Source of the DNA: Discostella pseudostelligera
Lineage: Eukaryota > Bacillariophyta > Thalassiosirophyceae > Thalassiosirales > Thalassiosiraceae
Direction: 5' to 3'
Length of the DNA stretch: 45,643 nucleotides
Assembly: GCA_036940085.1 (NCBI GenBank)
Contig: JALLBK010000064.1
Span: 1-45,643 of the forward strand
The position numbers and the translations under genes were made by a program. Shown here piece by piece: positions 8,710 through 18,911 of the stretch. Numbering within the stretch: the stretch's first letter is position 1; the number at the start of each line of letters is the position of its first letter. The notes below the pieces were generated by a model. It worked only from the letters and a program-made list of their open reading frames with translations, made no database searches and was not told the origin of the DNA.

Positions 8710-10509
8710 CTAATCATCATCTCCCCATCCACCATCTCCCCAATCATCACTCAAGTCTTCTTCCGTATCCGATTTGACTAGGTCAATGACACCGGCAGAC
8801 TGATCTTTTTTGGTGTCAGGCGTACTTAGATCAATGACTTCTGCATTGGTATCCATTATTGGTTCCTCGTCCCGCTGTGATCGCTTTGCCAGATTGTCAT
8901 CCAAGGTTGCACTTGCTATTGCCGCCGCGGCAAGATTTACATGATCATCAATATCATCATCATCATCATCCTCCTCCTCCTCATGACGAATATCATCCGA
9001 TGTTACATACGATGAGGCAGTGGACGTATTCAAGACCAATTCACTCTGAGCATTTACGGCACTACTCTTCGCCTTAGCAATCTCCACCTGCAACCTATCC
9101 TCGAACTCCAATTCCTTCGTTTCCAACTCCGTCTTGACAACTTGAACAATCTTTTCCATCTCTGCCAACTTGGATTTTGAGTCTTCCACTTCGTCTATTG
9201 CACGTGCATGTTCTTCCTTCGTGTGTGTTAGCGATTCTTCAAGAGCAGAAGTTCGGATAAGGTGTTGTGCTGTCTCCTCTTGATGACGCTGGTTTTGCAG
9301 TGTGCTTTCCTCGTTGACTTGACTCAATGCCGCCGTGGTATCCTCCAAGTTCTCCTGCAATGCTGCTAGTTCCGATGTCAGTTCTTGGATTTGCTTTTGA
9401 TACTGTTGTAGCAATGCTTGATCATCGTTGCTTGCTTGGTCGGCTACGTGGGACTCTCTCTGGTTCTGCATCTCCAACAGGGTTTGTATTTCCGTCACAA
9501 GATCTTGATTCTTTTGTTGATAGGAATGCAATTCGTTTTCTAAAGCTTCTTTCTCTTGAATCAATGCCGCTATTGCTTGTTTATGCTCTTCAGTTGCAAT
9601 CTCCAATTGTTCCTCAAATAGTTGCTTCAATCGTTCAATCTCTAGTTGCAATACTTGAACAACTTCCTCATTCGTATCAGTGGCTTCCTCATCCTTCTTC
9701 GGCTCTCCTTCATTGTTTGACTGATGCTGTTGTTCCATCTCCACAAGCTTGGCACGTAATTCCACCAATTCAGCAGTCTGACGACGATGCTCACTTTGTA
9801 GGTCGGCACGACATTTCTCTACACTTTCGAGTTTGGACTGGAGTGCTCGTACTACTTCTTGATCTACGGAAGATGATGGTGCATTGCTACTTTCAGCTGC
9901 AGCTTCAGTCAAGTCTTTTGGTCCATCAACATCGGCGTTCTTCGCAGCCTCTCCCCCCTCCATTTTGACATTGGCATCATCAGTATCTTCATCACCATCT
10001 TCAACATTCAACTCATCATCTTCATCATCCCATCCCAATTCCTCCTCTTCATTTTCCTCCTCAGCAAGCATGGACGATAATGCACTGCTGGGAGGGTTAT
10101 TCGAAAACGATGATGCGGCACTGTAGGATTTGCCTCCGCGGTTGCTGCTGCTATTGTCATTATGATTACTAATGCTTGTGCGCGGGGCGACAATACCCCC
10201 CACCATGGACGAAACTGACGATAATCCCTGCAGACCTTTGGTGCCGATAGAATAGGCGGCGTTGGCGAATAGGAGGCTGCCGTCATGTCGTCCAACATTG
10301 CCACTGCCACCACCACTACCACCACCATTGCCACCGCCGCCGCTGCTAGCAAAGTTGGGAGACGTCCGTCCTCCGTCCCCGTCGTCAGCATCGGCGGCAC
10401 CCTCTCCAAGAATGTTTACATTGCCCACCACCTTAGAGGCAACGGCATTCGTCTCATTGGCAGCGCTGGAGGCGAACTCCTTGAGGTCAGATTTGAAGGC
10501 GGCCCACAT
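8710..10509 (-). CDS. Acidic coiled-coil protein, unrecognised
   Basis: A single exon of 599 aa, from ATG at 10509 to TAG at 8710-8712. The first 45 residues look amphipathic (WAAFKSDLKEFASSAANETN). Next come Gly/Ser-rich linkers and very acidic stretches (residues ~150-180). A long heptad-rich segment at about 220-475 is full of Glu, Gln and Leu and should form a coiled coil. The C-terminus is acidic and ends DDWGDGGWGDDD; Trp in an acidic context of this kind is found in some trafficking adaptor-binding tails. The architecture resembles golgins or vesicle-tethering proteins, but I see no GRIP or other named domain and do not claim a function. It shares a 276-bp promoter region with the divergent gene at 10786. 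Confidence 0.8.
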   Translation of the reverse strand: MWAAFKSDLKEFASSAANETNAVASKVVGNVNILGEGAADADDGDGGRTSPNFASSGGGGNGGGSGGGSGNVGRHDGSLLFANAAYSIGTKGLQGLSSVSSMVGGIVAPRTSISNHNDNSSSNRGGKSYSAASSFSNNPPSSALSSMLAEEENEEEELGWDDEDDELNVEDGDEDTDDANVKMEGGEAAKNADVDGPKDLTEAAAESSNAPSSSVDQEVVRALQSKLESVEKCRADLQSEHRRQTAELVELRAKLVEMEQQHQSNNEGEPKKDEEATDTNEEVVQVLQLEIERLKQLFEEQLEIATEEHKQAIAALIQEKEALENELHSYQQKNQDLVTEIQTLLEMQNQRESHVADQASNDDQALLQQYQKQIQELTSELAALQENLEDTTAALSQVNEESTLQNQRHQEETAQHLIRTSALEESLTHTKEEHARAIDEVEDSKSKLAEMEKIVQVVKTELETKELEFEDRLQVEIAKAKSSAVNAQSELVLNTSTASSYVTSDDIRHEEEEDDDDDDIDDHVNLAAAAIASATLDDNLAKRSQRDEEPIMDTNAEVIDLSTPDTKKDQSAGVIDLVKSDTEEDLSDDWGDGGWGDDD

Positions 10510-10785
10510 TATTTGTTTGCTCTAATAGACGATGACGGTGCCGTACTTCTTGTTCTGGCGGCTTTCTTGAAGTGCACAAGAGATTGGTGGCGCAAAATGC
10601 TTGTTAGCGATTATTTGTACAGAGATTCATATTAAAATATCGCTGAACAGGCTTACCTACGCAAAGCTACAAGTAGAAATGCTTGTCTCTCCTAACACTC
10701 TAACAAATCCAAGCCAAACCAGCCCGATGCGAAGTCGATGCAACGATGCCGTCGAATCGATAGCTTTGACAAATAATATCCAGCC

Positions 10786-11571
10786 ATGGCCAACTTACGA
10801 AAAACAACAAAGAATATCACCCTTCATGCTGACGATGATATCGAATCGCCCTTCTCCTCCTCCCACGAGGACGCCGTGATGACAACAAAGTTAATTGCAT
10901 CCGAATACAACAATCAATACGACACTGATTACTCCCCCCCGCTTGATTCCTCTCCTTCAAAGTCTTCCTCCTCCCGTACTATCAATCCCATCCGGCGCAA
11001 GGTGCTCTCCCTCCTCGTCGATGACCCCGACAATCAAGCCTCCTCCCAACAACTCCTCTCCATACTACGCGACATTCTCCTTGGATCCGTTTTAGGTCTA
11101 CTCACCATCTCGTTACTCGTCGTCCTGGATCATTCCGATATTATCCATTTGCAAAGTGCACATAATTTTCGTAATGCTGCCTTTGCACTACTCAATGATC
11201 CTGAAACTGTATCGTATATGGAAGAGAATTTAGATATGAAATTTGTATCTGTGGGGGCATACAATACCATACGAACGGATACAGAAGTGGCCATGAAAGA
11301 GATTGAACGGTTGAAACCATTGATCGAAGAACGAACTGCCGAATTAAATGAGAAGAAGGAAGTCTTCGATACATTGTCGAAAGAATACAATGAACTAATG
11401 TCATCTCCACTATTAGGACTCGATAAATTTTGTGGGACATGTCCATGGGGTGGTGGGGGAAGGGCATCGTGTGATGAACGAGTGGCATATTTGATGAATA
11501 AGTATGGGAATTCATTGCATGAGGCTAAGATGGGTGCGATGAAGGCACATGAGAGTTGTAGGAATAAATAA
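10786..11571 (+). CDS. Single-pass membrane protein with C-terminal Cys motif, unrecognised
   Basis: A single exon of 261 aa. Residues 1-90 are polar and Ser/Asp-rich. One hydrophobic helix (about 103-122, LGSVLGLLTISLLVVLDHSD) follows. A Glu/Lys-rich, probably coiled-coil segment lies at about 170-210. The C-terminus contains CGTCPWGGGGRASCDERVAY and a last Cys four residues from the end. With the helix near the middle and no N-terminal signal peptide, a type II topology is most likely, and the cysteines could then form disulfides. I do not recognise the family. The start is the first ATG after the divergent promoter. A G-rich stretch able to form a G-quadruplex lies 30 bp after the stop. 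Confidence 0.75.
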   Translation: MANLRKTTKNITLHADDDIESPFSSSHEDAVMTTKLIASEYNNQYDTDYSPPLDSSPSKSSSSRTINPIRRKVLSLLVDDPDNQASSQQLLSILRDILLGSVLGLLTISLLVVLDHSDIIHLQSAHNFRNAAFALLNDPETVSYMEENLDMKFVSVGAYNTIRTDTEVAMKEIERLKPLIEERTAELNEKKEVFDTLSKEYNELMSSPLLGLDKFCGTCPWGGGGRASCDERVAYLMNKYGNSLHEAKMGAMKAHESCRNK

Positions 11572-12320
11572 TACAATCGGAAAGCGTTGTGTACTTGGTC
11601 GGGGGGCTTCGGGAGGGGGTTGGGGAGACACAATCAACGAAGGCATGAAGGATACGAGAGATGTTGGGAATTGTGAAGAGGTTCTATAATATTGATGCCA
11701 CCCAACAAATCTGGGTTAGGATTGGGACTTGTAGATATTCGATTACGAAAACATGCACTGTTTTTAATGGGCGTTACATCTCGCTGATTGATAAATTGAG
11801 CTTGCACACACCAGCATCATTACCCCTCTCCTTTGACAGAAAAGCAATGAGGCAAACAACCGGTTGGAATGCAGTATGATCTATCGATCACCCTCCTCGC
11901 TTTATTCTATTGTGCAGTTAGGGTATCTAGATGTCATGAAGTCGGACACTAAGGCGCGCCATTTTGATGTCTACATAGAGAAGGAACTAGTATGTAAATT
12001 TGAATTTTGATGTAGGAACTCGTACTTGTTCCCAACAGTCGGCTTTCTCTGTCGTCCGTCACCCTCCACCACATCCACCGCAACCGCACGAAAAATCGAC
12101 ACACCATGGCGGCCGCTGACTCCAGTAGGATAGGTAAATAGAGAGTACGATACGCATATCTTCCCCGGGTGTCGGACAGACACAACAGAGCCGCTGCCGC
12201 CGCAGCCAATCACCGCCCAATCCAAATCCAAATCATCAACCAAATAAAATCGAATGCACCACCTCGCCACTACCACCTTCGTCTCATTGTCCACACACCT
12301 CACCATTATTACTCGACATC
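11572..12320. other. 749-bp intergenic region
   Basis: This lies between two plus-strand genes. It contains the G-quadruplex-like run at 11601-11625. Short open frames on both strands (at most 111 codons, about 11.7-12.3 kb) have no recognisable content, so I do not call a gene. Confidence 0.5.
11601..11625 (+). other. Putative G-quadruplex in 3' UTR
   Basis: Four G-runs (6, 3, 5 and 4 G) are separated by loops of CTTC, A and TT, which fits the G3+N1-7 rule. It is on the coding strand 30 bp after the stop at 11571, so it could fold in the mRNA tail. Confidence 0.6.
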
Positions 12321-15047
12321 ATGCCTCGGAATCAAGGAACATCTAGAAAGGGGAAACCCAAGAAGGAGATGCGATCGGCGGGCTTCGGAAAAGCTTTACA
12401 GCGGTACGTTACCAATTTTGTTGTCCTTCCATTGCATAGACACATCATCTGCTTGCCGCCGCTGCCGCCATCTATCTCCCTATCAGTTATGTCACGAATA
12501 GGGGGGAGAGAGAGAGAGAGAGAACGAATGATGAAATGATACATTAACTTTTCTAAAACATATCCGAGAGATACCTTGAAGATTTACATCTCTGTGGTAC
12601 TGACGTTCTCAATCTCAATCTAAGTCCGGGCGTGTCGATAGCGGTGTTTGCCGATGACAACATTGTTGCATTATTTACTGTGGATGGCACTTGGCAATGA
12701 CGAAAATCTATGCGTATTTCCCTTGATCGATGAAGGTTTCTAATCTTCGTCACATGGAAGTATAATCTTTGAGATCGGCAGCCAATATTTTGTTCTGTCT
12801 TCTACTCTGACTTCTGGAATTGTCAATTCACCGACTCACATACATCATCTCTTGCATTCATTCTACTACACAGCTCTACAACAAAGAGATACACTCCTAA
12901 AGCCAATGGATCTTCTGCCCATGGCCAGGGAATGTTAGCCACCGGAGCGCAAACTATTGGCATCGAAGAGCCATCCGACGGGGCAAAGATGAAATCCATA
13001 CTGGAAATTGACGACCTCTCCGACTTTCTAGTACAAGCACAGTTGGCAAATAAGGACTTTCAATCAGAAAGAGAGCAGTTCCTCAACATTGACAGTATCG
13101 CACAAGAGTATTTCCCAACCGGCCAAGCCGTCACTGGTGCTATCTACGAGGACCAACCGCGTGCGGCTATTCAAAAATTTTCATTCCATGAACTCAGTGT
13201 GCCACGCCGTCCAGCCTGGACACCTGGAGCAACAACTCCTGAGGAATTAGAAGCAATGGAAAATGAGTCCTTCTTGGAATGGCGTCGAGGTGTGGCCAGG
13301 AGAGAAGAAGAGATTGCAGCATTATCCTTTAATTCCCATGGCGGGGGTGTCGCGGGAGCATCGGTTACTCCCTACGAAAAGAATTTGCATGTATGGAGAC
13401 AACTCTGGCGCGTATTGGAACGTTCAGCGGTGGTACTGCAAATTGTCGATGCACGGAATCCGCTATTTTATCTCTCCGAGGATCTTCGAACGTATGCGAT
13501 TGATGAGTTGGGCAAACCCATGTTAATGCTTGTGAACAAGAGTGATTTCTTAACTGAGCGTCAGCGGAAGTTATGGAGTGAATACTTTACGGAAAGAGGT
13601 ATTGACCATTTATTCTTTTCAGCGGTTGATGAGCAGAAGAAGATTGATGAAGCTGTTGCGGTGGAAAAGAGAGGAGAGTCATTGGACGAGCAGCAGAAAC
13701 TGATTTCTGATGATGAAAACGATTCTGACAACGATGGTGAACCAAATAACTCCGCGAGCAGTGGTACTGAAGGTGTCTCTGAAACATCAATGGATGCAGC
13801 AAATGAGGCACAAATAGCTCAGGACAGCTCGCTCGGTATCACTAACCCATTGACCAGGGAGCAGCTACTTCATGCTCTTGATGCATTTGCGAAACGCCAT
13901 GGCTGTACCCCGGATGAAAGATATGACAATCGGATACAGTATGGTATGGTTGGATTTCCTAATGGTGAGTCAGTAGGAATTGTTTGCACTTCTGAAAACA
14001 CGATGCTTGTTCCTCAATTCTGTTGCTCTCTCAATCGACCAATTTCCGTTTTATCTAGTTGGTAAATCTTCAGTGATAAACGTGCTGGTGGGAAGTTCCA
14101 AAAACATTCATGGCGTCGTCCGAGTTGCAGTGGCCGCGCAGCCGGGGAAAACAAAGCATTTCCAAACCCTTTTACTACCCGACAGGCCAGACGTGATGTT
14201 GTGCGATTGTCCCGGTCTAGTGTTCCCGAGCTTCGTGTCCTCCTCTGCTGACATGATTGCCGCCGGAGTGTACCCCATCGCTCAAATGCGAGATCATTGG
14301 CCCGTGGTTTCCTTGATTTGTAAAAGAGTCCCAAGAGAGGTATTGAACATCCATTACGGAATACATATTTCTGAGCCATCAGAACACGAGTTGAGAGAGA
14401 GAGGATGGGTGGGTAAGACTTTGCCATCACCTACAGCGGAGGAATTGCTGGGTACATATTGCATTGCTCGAAGTCTTCTTGCACCGGCAAGTGGTGTGCC
14501 AGATTATCAACGAGCGTCAAGGGTTGTGGTAAAGGATTACAGCGTGGGAAAGTTGCTATACTGCCACTCTCCCCCGTCATTGAATGACGGTGACAAATCA
14601 TCTCTCGCAGACGAGGAATACCAACGAGAGACACTGAGAACAGCTATTCGCAACACGAAAAACTCCAAGAAGCATCAAAATCTACAGCAAACATTTGATG
14701 CTGCAGCGAAAGCAGAGCAAGTCCTAGATGACGATGATGGAGATGAGGACAGTATTCTTGGTGATTTAGATTATGAAGAAAAGTCGAATAAGGGCGACAA
14801 ACGTGGTAAGGCGCACAAGTCGATCAAAAAGTGGGGAAAGAAAGGTAGGAAGCTGCGAAATAAAGATCCCTACGGTTGCCACGCTGATCCCGACACTGTT
14901 CTCACAGCAACCGCGAGTGCTGGCGTAATCGTCAATGCTGGCAAATACAGTACCGCGAATTACACGCGGGCAAACTATGCAGGGGCAAAGGCAGCGACAC
15001 CATTCGAAGGATGCGTTGACAGACCTGAGAGAGGCAAGACCCAGTAA
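12321..15047 (+). CDS. LSG1: LSG1-type circularly permuted GTPase (60S ribosome biogenesis), three exons
   Basis: Exons 12321-12403, 12874-13964 and 14059-15047 give 720 aa. LSG1 releases the export adaptor NMD3 from pre-60S ribosomal subunits in the cytoplasm, using GTP. The G motifs come in permuted order, as expected for this family: G4 (LVNKSD, about residue 247), then G1 (GFPNVGKSS, about 388-396, spanning exons 2 and 3), then G3 (DCPGLVFPS, about 440). The basic N-terminus (KGKPKK...GFGKALQR) and the Lys-rich C-terminal tail match LSG1. An acidic insert lies between G4 and G1, as in yeast and human LSG1. The family call is firm. Intron 1 is 470 nt, several times longer than the others, and contains a GA microsatellite near 12507-12530; intron 2 is 94 nt. 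Confidence 0.93.
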
Positions 15048-15399
15048 AGTAATCTTGCACTGTAGTTATCCCTTTTACGTCTCTCCTCACTCAAACCTTT
15101 CTTATTACTTATTTGAGTTTTAGACTGGCTTCGAGTCAGTGCTCATAGCGTTCAAGACAGAGTTGGTTACAGATAAGTGCGCAGATAACATCAATTAATA
15201 CATCACTTTCAACACTCTAAGTATTTGTCGGGCTCTTCTACTACTAAGAGACAAATATGTACACTCTCCATCAACCGACATTCACCGTAGAAAAAGTAAA
15301 CATCTCATCGGTGGGCTGTCTTCCTTGACCAAGTTAACATGGCCGGGACAGTACTTTATCTTACACATCTAAAAACATTATTGACAGCCTCAGAGCAGT
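15048..15399. other. Convergent 3' intergenic region
   Basis: 352 bp between the 3' ends of LSG1 (+) and the secreted repeat protein (-). No repeat or gene seen; presumably holds both 3' UTRs and polyadenylation sites. Confidence 0.4.
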
Positions 15400-16380
15400 C
15401 TAATACATGTCTGCCGGGGTGAGCACGACTTCAGGGATAATCTCGGCTTCAATGACTGGCGCTGACATGGAAAAATCATCTACAAGAGGAAGAGAGATTT
15501 CGGCTTCAAAGAGTGGCGAGGACATGGACAAAGCTTCTTCAACAGTCTCCTTGCCTGCCTTGGCCTCCTGTGTTCGACGACCAAAGGCGTTGTAGTGAAG
15601 TTTGCGCGTCTTCGCACTAACAGTGGGTGGTTCATCCTCATCCGCGGAGATAGCGATATCAGCCGCGAAGAGTGGAGCCGACATGGAGAAGTCTTGTTTC
15701 GCGAGAGGCGCTGACATGGAAAAGAACTCCTCCGCTGTTCCTTTCTGCTCAGGTCTCTTTTCTGCCTTCCCTTCCTGGGTGCGGCGTCCAAAGTTGTTGC
15801 GAAGTTTGCGTGCCTTAGCCCCTACAACTGGCTCATCAGGCAAAGGCATGGACATACCAATGGACATGAATGGCATGGAAATGTCGGCCTCGAAAAGAGG
15901 CACTGACATGGACATGGACACCGCTTCCTCTTGAGACTTCTCCTCCGGTCCCTTGCCTGCCTTCGCCTCCTGGGTGCGGCGTCCAAAGTTGTTGCGAAGT
16001 TTACGTGCTTTTGCTCCGACAACTGGCTCATCCGGCAAAGGCATGGACATACCAATGGACATGAATGGCATGGAGATCTCGGCCTCAAAAAGAGCAGGCA
16101 CCGACATGGACATGGACACCGCTTCCTCTTGAGCCTTCTCCTCTGGCCCCTTGCCTGCCTTCGCCTCCTGGATACGACGGCCAAAAGTGTAGCGAAGTTT
16201 ACGTGCTTTTGCTCCGACAACTGGCTCATCCGGCATGGACATGGTGGGCATGGAGATCTCAGCCTCAAAAAGTGGTACTGACATAGACATTTCCTCCTCA
16301 AGGGCGATCGACATGGACATGGACTGGGCGTTGGCGACAACTGCTGCCACGGAAGCTACTGCGATGGATGCGATCTTCAT
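15400..16380 (-). CDS. Secreted Met/Ser-rich tandem-repeat protein
   Basis: A single exon of 326 aa. It begins with a clear signal peptide (MKIASIAVASVAAVVANA, likely cut before QS), so it enters the secretory pathway. The rest is built from about five units of roughly 65 residues. Each unit holds an SMSMSVPLFEAEISMP-type Met/Ser stretch, a DEPVVGAKARKLR segment, FGRRTQEAKAGK and a Glu/Lys-rich tail. Units 1-3 are closely similar and units 4-5 are degenerate. At DNA level the period is 195-198 bp. Dibasic RR sites and KxGK motifs recur. Diatom biosilica proteins share this general style (signal peptide, Ser-rich repeats, Lys clusters), but no known silaffin or cingulin signature is present. 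The MxM pattern could also bind copper. No function is assigned. Confidence 0.82.
   Translation of the reverse strand: MKIASIAVASVAAVVANAQSMSMSIALEEEMSMSVPLFEAEISMPTMSMPDEPVVGAKARKLRYTFGRRIQEAKAGKGPEEKAQEEAVSMSMSVPALFEAEISMPFMSIGMSMPLPDEPVVGAKARKLRNNFGRRTQEAKAGKGPEEKSQEEAVSMSMSVPLFEADISMPFMSIGMSMPLPDEPVVGAKARKLRNNFGRRTQEGKAEKRPEQKGTAEEFFSMSAPLAKQDFSMSAPLFAADIAISADEDEPPTVSAKTRKLHYNAFGRRTQEAKAGKETVEEALSMSSPLFEAEISLPLVDDFSMSAPVIEAEIIPEVVLTPADMY
15700..16300 (-). repeat. Coding tandem repeat, period 195-198 bp
   Basis: The same segment (plus strand TGGGTGCGGCGTCC and the related GGATACGACGGCC) recurs at about 15776, 15971 and 16169, a period of 195-198 bp. The copies at 15776 and 15971 are nearly identical over more than 100 bp, so the array expanded recently in units that keep the reading frame. 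Confidence 0.8.
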
Positions 16381-16914
16381 GTTGAAATATTAGGGAGATT
16401 GGTAAAGCTTTGCCTAAAGTTGAAAGTGCGGATGATCTCGAGGAATAGAGAGATTATGATATCGATTCACGTGATGATTATGGTGAGACTCCACATAAAA
16501 TAGCGGAGGGAAAAATGAATTCATCGTCGCTTCTTTTACTTGCGAGAAAACATGAATGTTTTAGATACGTTTTATTTCTAGATTTCACTTTCTTGGAAAT
16601 TATTGAAACCTTCATGGCTGTAGGTTTCGTCAGTTAATGGATCTCAAGGAAAATCTAAATTGATCAGATTACTTACCGATCGGCGAGTCTGAATAGCCCG
16701 TGAGAATGAATGCCACGTCACTACAAGATCTCCTCTGACCTTCGGATGCAGGCTCGCTGGACTCTTCTGCTCTCTGCCCTTGTCGCTCTTTTCCCCTCCA
16801 GCGGCGTGCACCAAATCCGGAAGCACTGCGTAGGGGACAATCATCATCTCTCCCGTCAGCCCTCTTGGCTTGTTCACCACCCCATATCCACCCTCGTCGT
16901 AGCTTAAGATCCCA
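16381..16914. promoter_or_regulatory. Bidirectional promoter region (secreted protein / CDPK)
   Basis: 534 bp between divergent start codons. I see an AT-rich part near 16500-16600 and no distinct repeat. An open minus-strand frame entering it from 17123 runs antisense through the kinase N-terminus and is not a gene. Confidence 0.4.
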
Positions 16915-18776
16915 ATGGGCAACTCAACCTCCAAGACGAAGAAGAAGCCAATTATCGTCGACGACTCTGCCACTCTCGCCACCTTTCCCTCCGCCGCCAC
17001 CACACCTACACCAGCCCCAGCCACGGAAATCATGTCGCCGGAGTCGCCGCCACCCCCGACGACGCATCCCGCCGATGTCACCATGGCCTCCAGTGTAATC
17101 ACACTTGGTAATTCCAAAATCAATGGACGTCGCGACTTGCAATCTCACCCGGTAATGATCACCGACACCCTCTCTGATGTACGTGTCAAATATCACATCA
17201 ATCCCAAAGAAATTGGCCATGGCCATTATGGCGTCGTACGAAAATGTATGGACCGGGAAACCAACACCTGGTATGCCATAAAGTCGATACGTAAATCCAA
17301 GGTGGGTAAAGTCGATGTATTGAAACGTGAGGTGGCATTACTGCAAGAATGTGATCATCCCAATATCATCAAGTTGATTGAGGTACATGAGGATCAAAAG
17401 TATTTGCATTTAATCACGGAGTTGTGTACTGGGGGAGAATTGTTTGATCGGATTATTGAAAAGACACAGAGTGATGAGGGGCATTTCTCGGAACGTGATG
17501 CTGCTAATTTGGTGCGATGTATATTAGATGCTATTGCATATTGTCATGATCAGAAGGGGATTGTCCATCGGGATCTCAAGGTGAGTTCATGTGTCTGATT
17601 TGCATGTGATGATTGTCTGATTTCTCATTTGCAATACCCACTCTAAATCCCCTTCGTTCCCTCTGCAAATTATCATTTGGACAAGCACAGCCCGAGAACT
17701 TTCTATTCTCGAGCAAGGATGAAAATGCCGTAATCAAAATCATCGACTTTGGACTGAGCCGACATGATGACGTAAAGTCAGGCATAATGAAAACTAAAGT
17801 CGGGACCCCCTACTACGTTGCACCCGAGGTATTAAGTCGGGAATACACAAAATCTTGCGATATTTGGAGCATCGGCGTCATCACATACATTTTACTCTGC
17901 GGATATCCACCCTTTTATGGAGATACGGACAATCAAATATTTGATCAAGTACGAACGGCACGGTTTGATTTCCCCTCTCCTGATTGGGATGGTATTAGTG
18001 ATTCGGCCAAGGATTTTATTTGCTCGTTATTGAGAAGAGATCCAAGCAAACGATTGACGGCCGCACAGGCGCTGTTGCATCCTTGGATACTAACAATGGC
18101 TGCACCGCAATGCTTGGGGAGTCTTGAGGCAGTTCCCCGTCGTCGACAGTCGAGTATTGCTGTTGCATCGCGCTCTTTGGCATTTATCAAGTATAGGGAT
18201 ATGCAAAAGTTGAAGAAGGCGGCATTGGCGTATCTGGCATCGAATGCAACGAATGATGATATTACATTGCTGAAGGATGTTTTTTCCGAGATTGATGTGG
18301 GGAATGTTGGGACAATTACCTTGCAGCAACTTGATGAAGGTTTGAAGAATGGTGAGACATCGTGGGACTACATACCACATAGCACACACAATTTCATGAC
18401 CGTATTTTGCTACCAATCTGACCCAATGATGTCTTTTTGTTTGCCAGCTCATTTCTCCCCTGAAGTTACCCAAAACCTGCGGAATCTACGGGTGGAATTA
18501 TCCCTTTCTGGGGAAGACTCACTTAATTGGCGCGATTTCATTGCCTTAATGATGGACAAACAACTAGTAATGAAGGAGGACAATTTGCGCATGGTATTTG
18601 AACATTTCAAGAAGTCGGATCCAAATCATATAGTAGTCTCGGACATTGTCGATGTTGTGGGAGTATCAGAGAAACAGGCCATGGATATTATGAAGTTGGT
18701 TGATGGAAACAGTGATGGAAGAATTGATTTCAACGAGTTTCGCAGAATGATGGAAGATGAGAACTTTCATGTGTAG
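16915..18776 (+). CDS. Calcium-dependent protein kinase (CDPK), three exons
   Basis: Exons 16915-17580, 17691-18351 and 18448-18776 give 551 aa. The N-terminus MGNSTSK fits the myristoylation consensus, so the kinase is probably membrane-anchored. Kinase motifs in order: GHGHYG loop, YAIK (Lys123), HRDLK (Asp220, split from PENFLF by intron 1), DFGLS, GTPYYVAPEVL, and DIWSIGVITYILLCGYPPF. An autoinhibitory junction and a four-EF-hand-length region follow. Only the last loop (DGNSDGRIDFNE, about residues 530-541) is canonical; the first (DVGNVGTITLQQ) and third (KSDPNHIVVSDI) lack the acidic ligands and the second is unrecognisable. CDPKs transmit calcium signals by phosphorylating Ser/Thr. 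Intron 2 is 96 nt, a multiple of three and free of stops, so it would be readable if retained. Confidence 0.93.
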
Positions 18777-18911
18777 AAATCTGCATCCAAAGCGAGGAAA
18801 GTTGTGTCAGTATCTGTACAGTCAAGCAACGATGCCATTACTTTTTCGTCGGTGACGATAAAGTGAAAAACAGATTATTTACATGAGCTTATTGAAAATG
18901 CTCGGGGCATC

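Noticed and set aside
11949..12306. Two overlapping minus-strand open frames of 86 and 111 codons
   Set aside because: No domain, no splice partner, overlapping each other in different frames, and located in the LSG1 upstream region.
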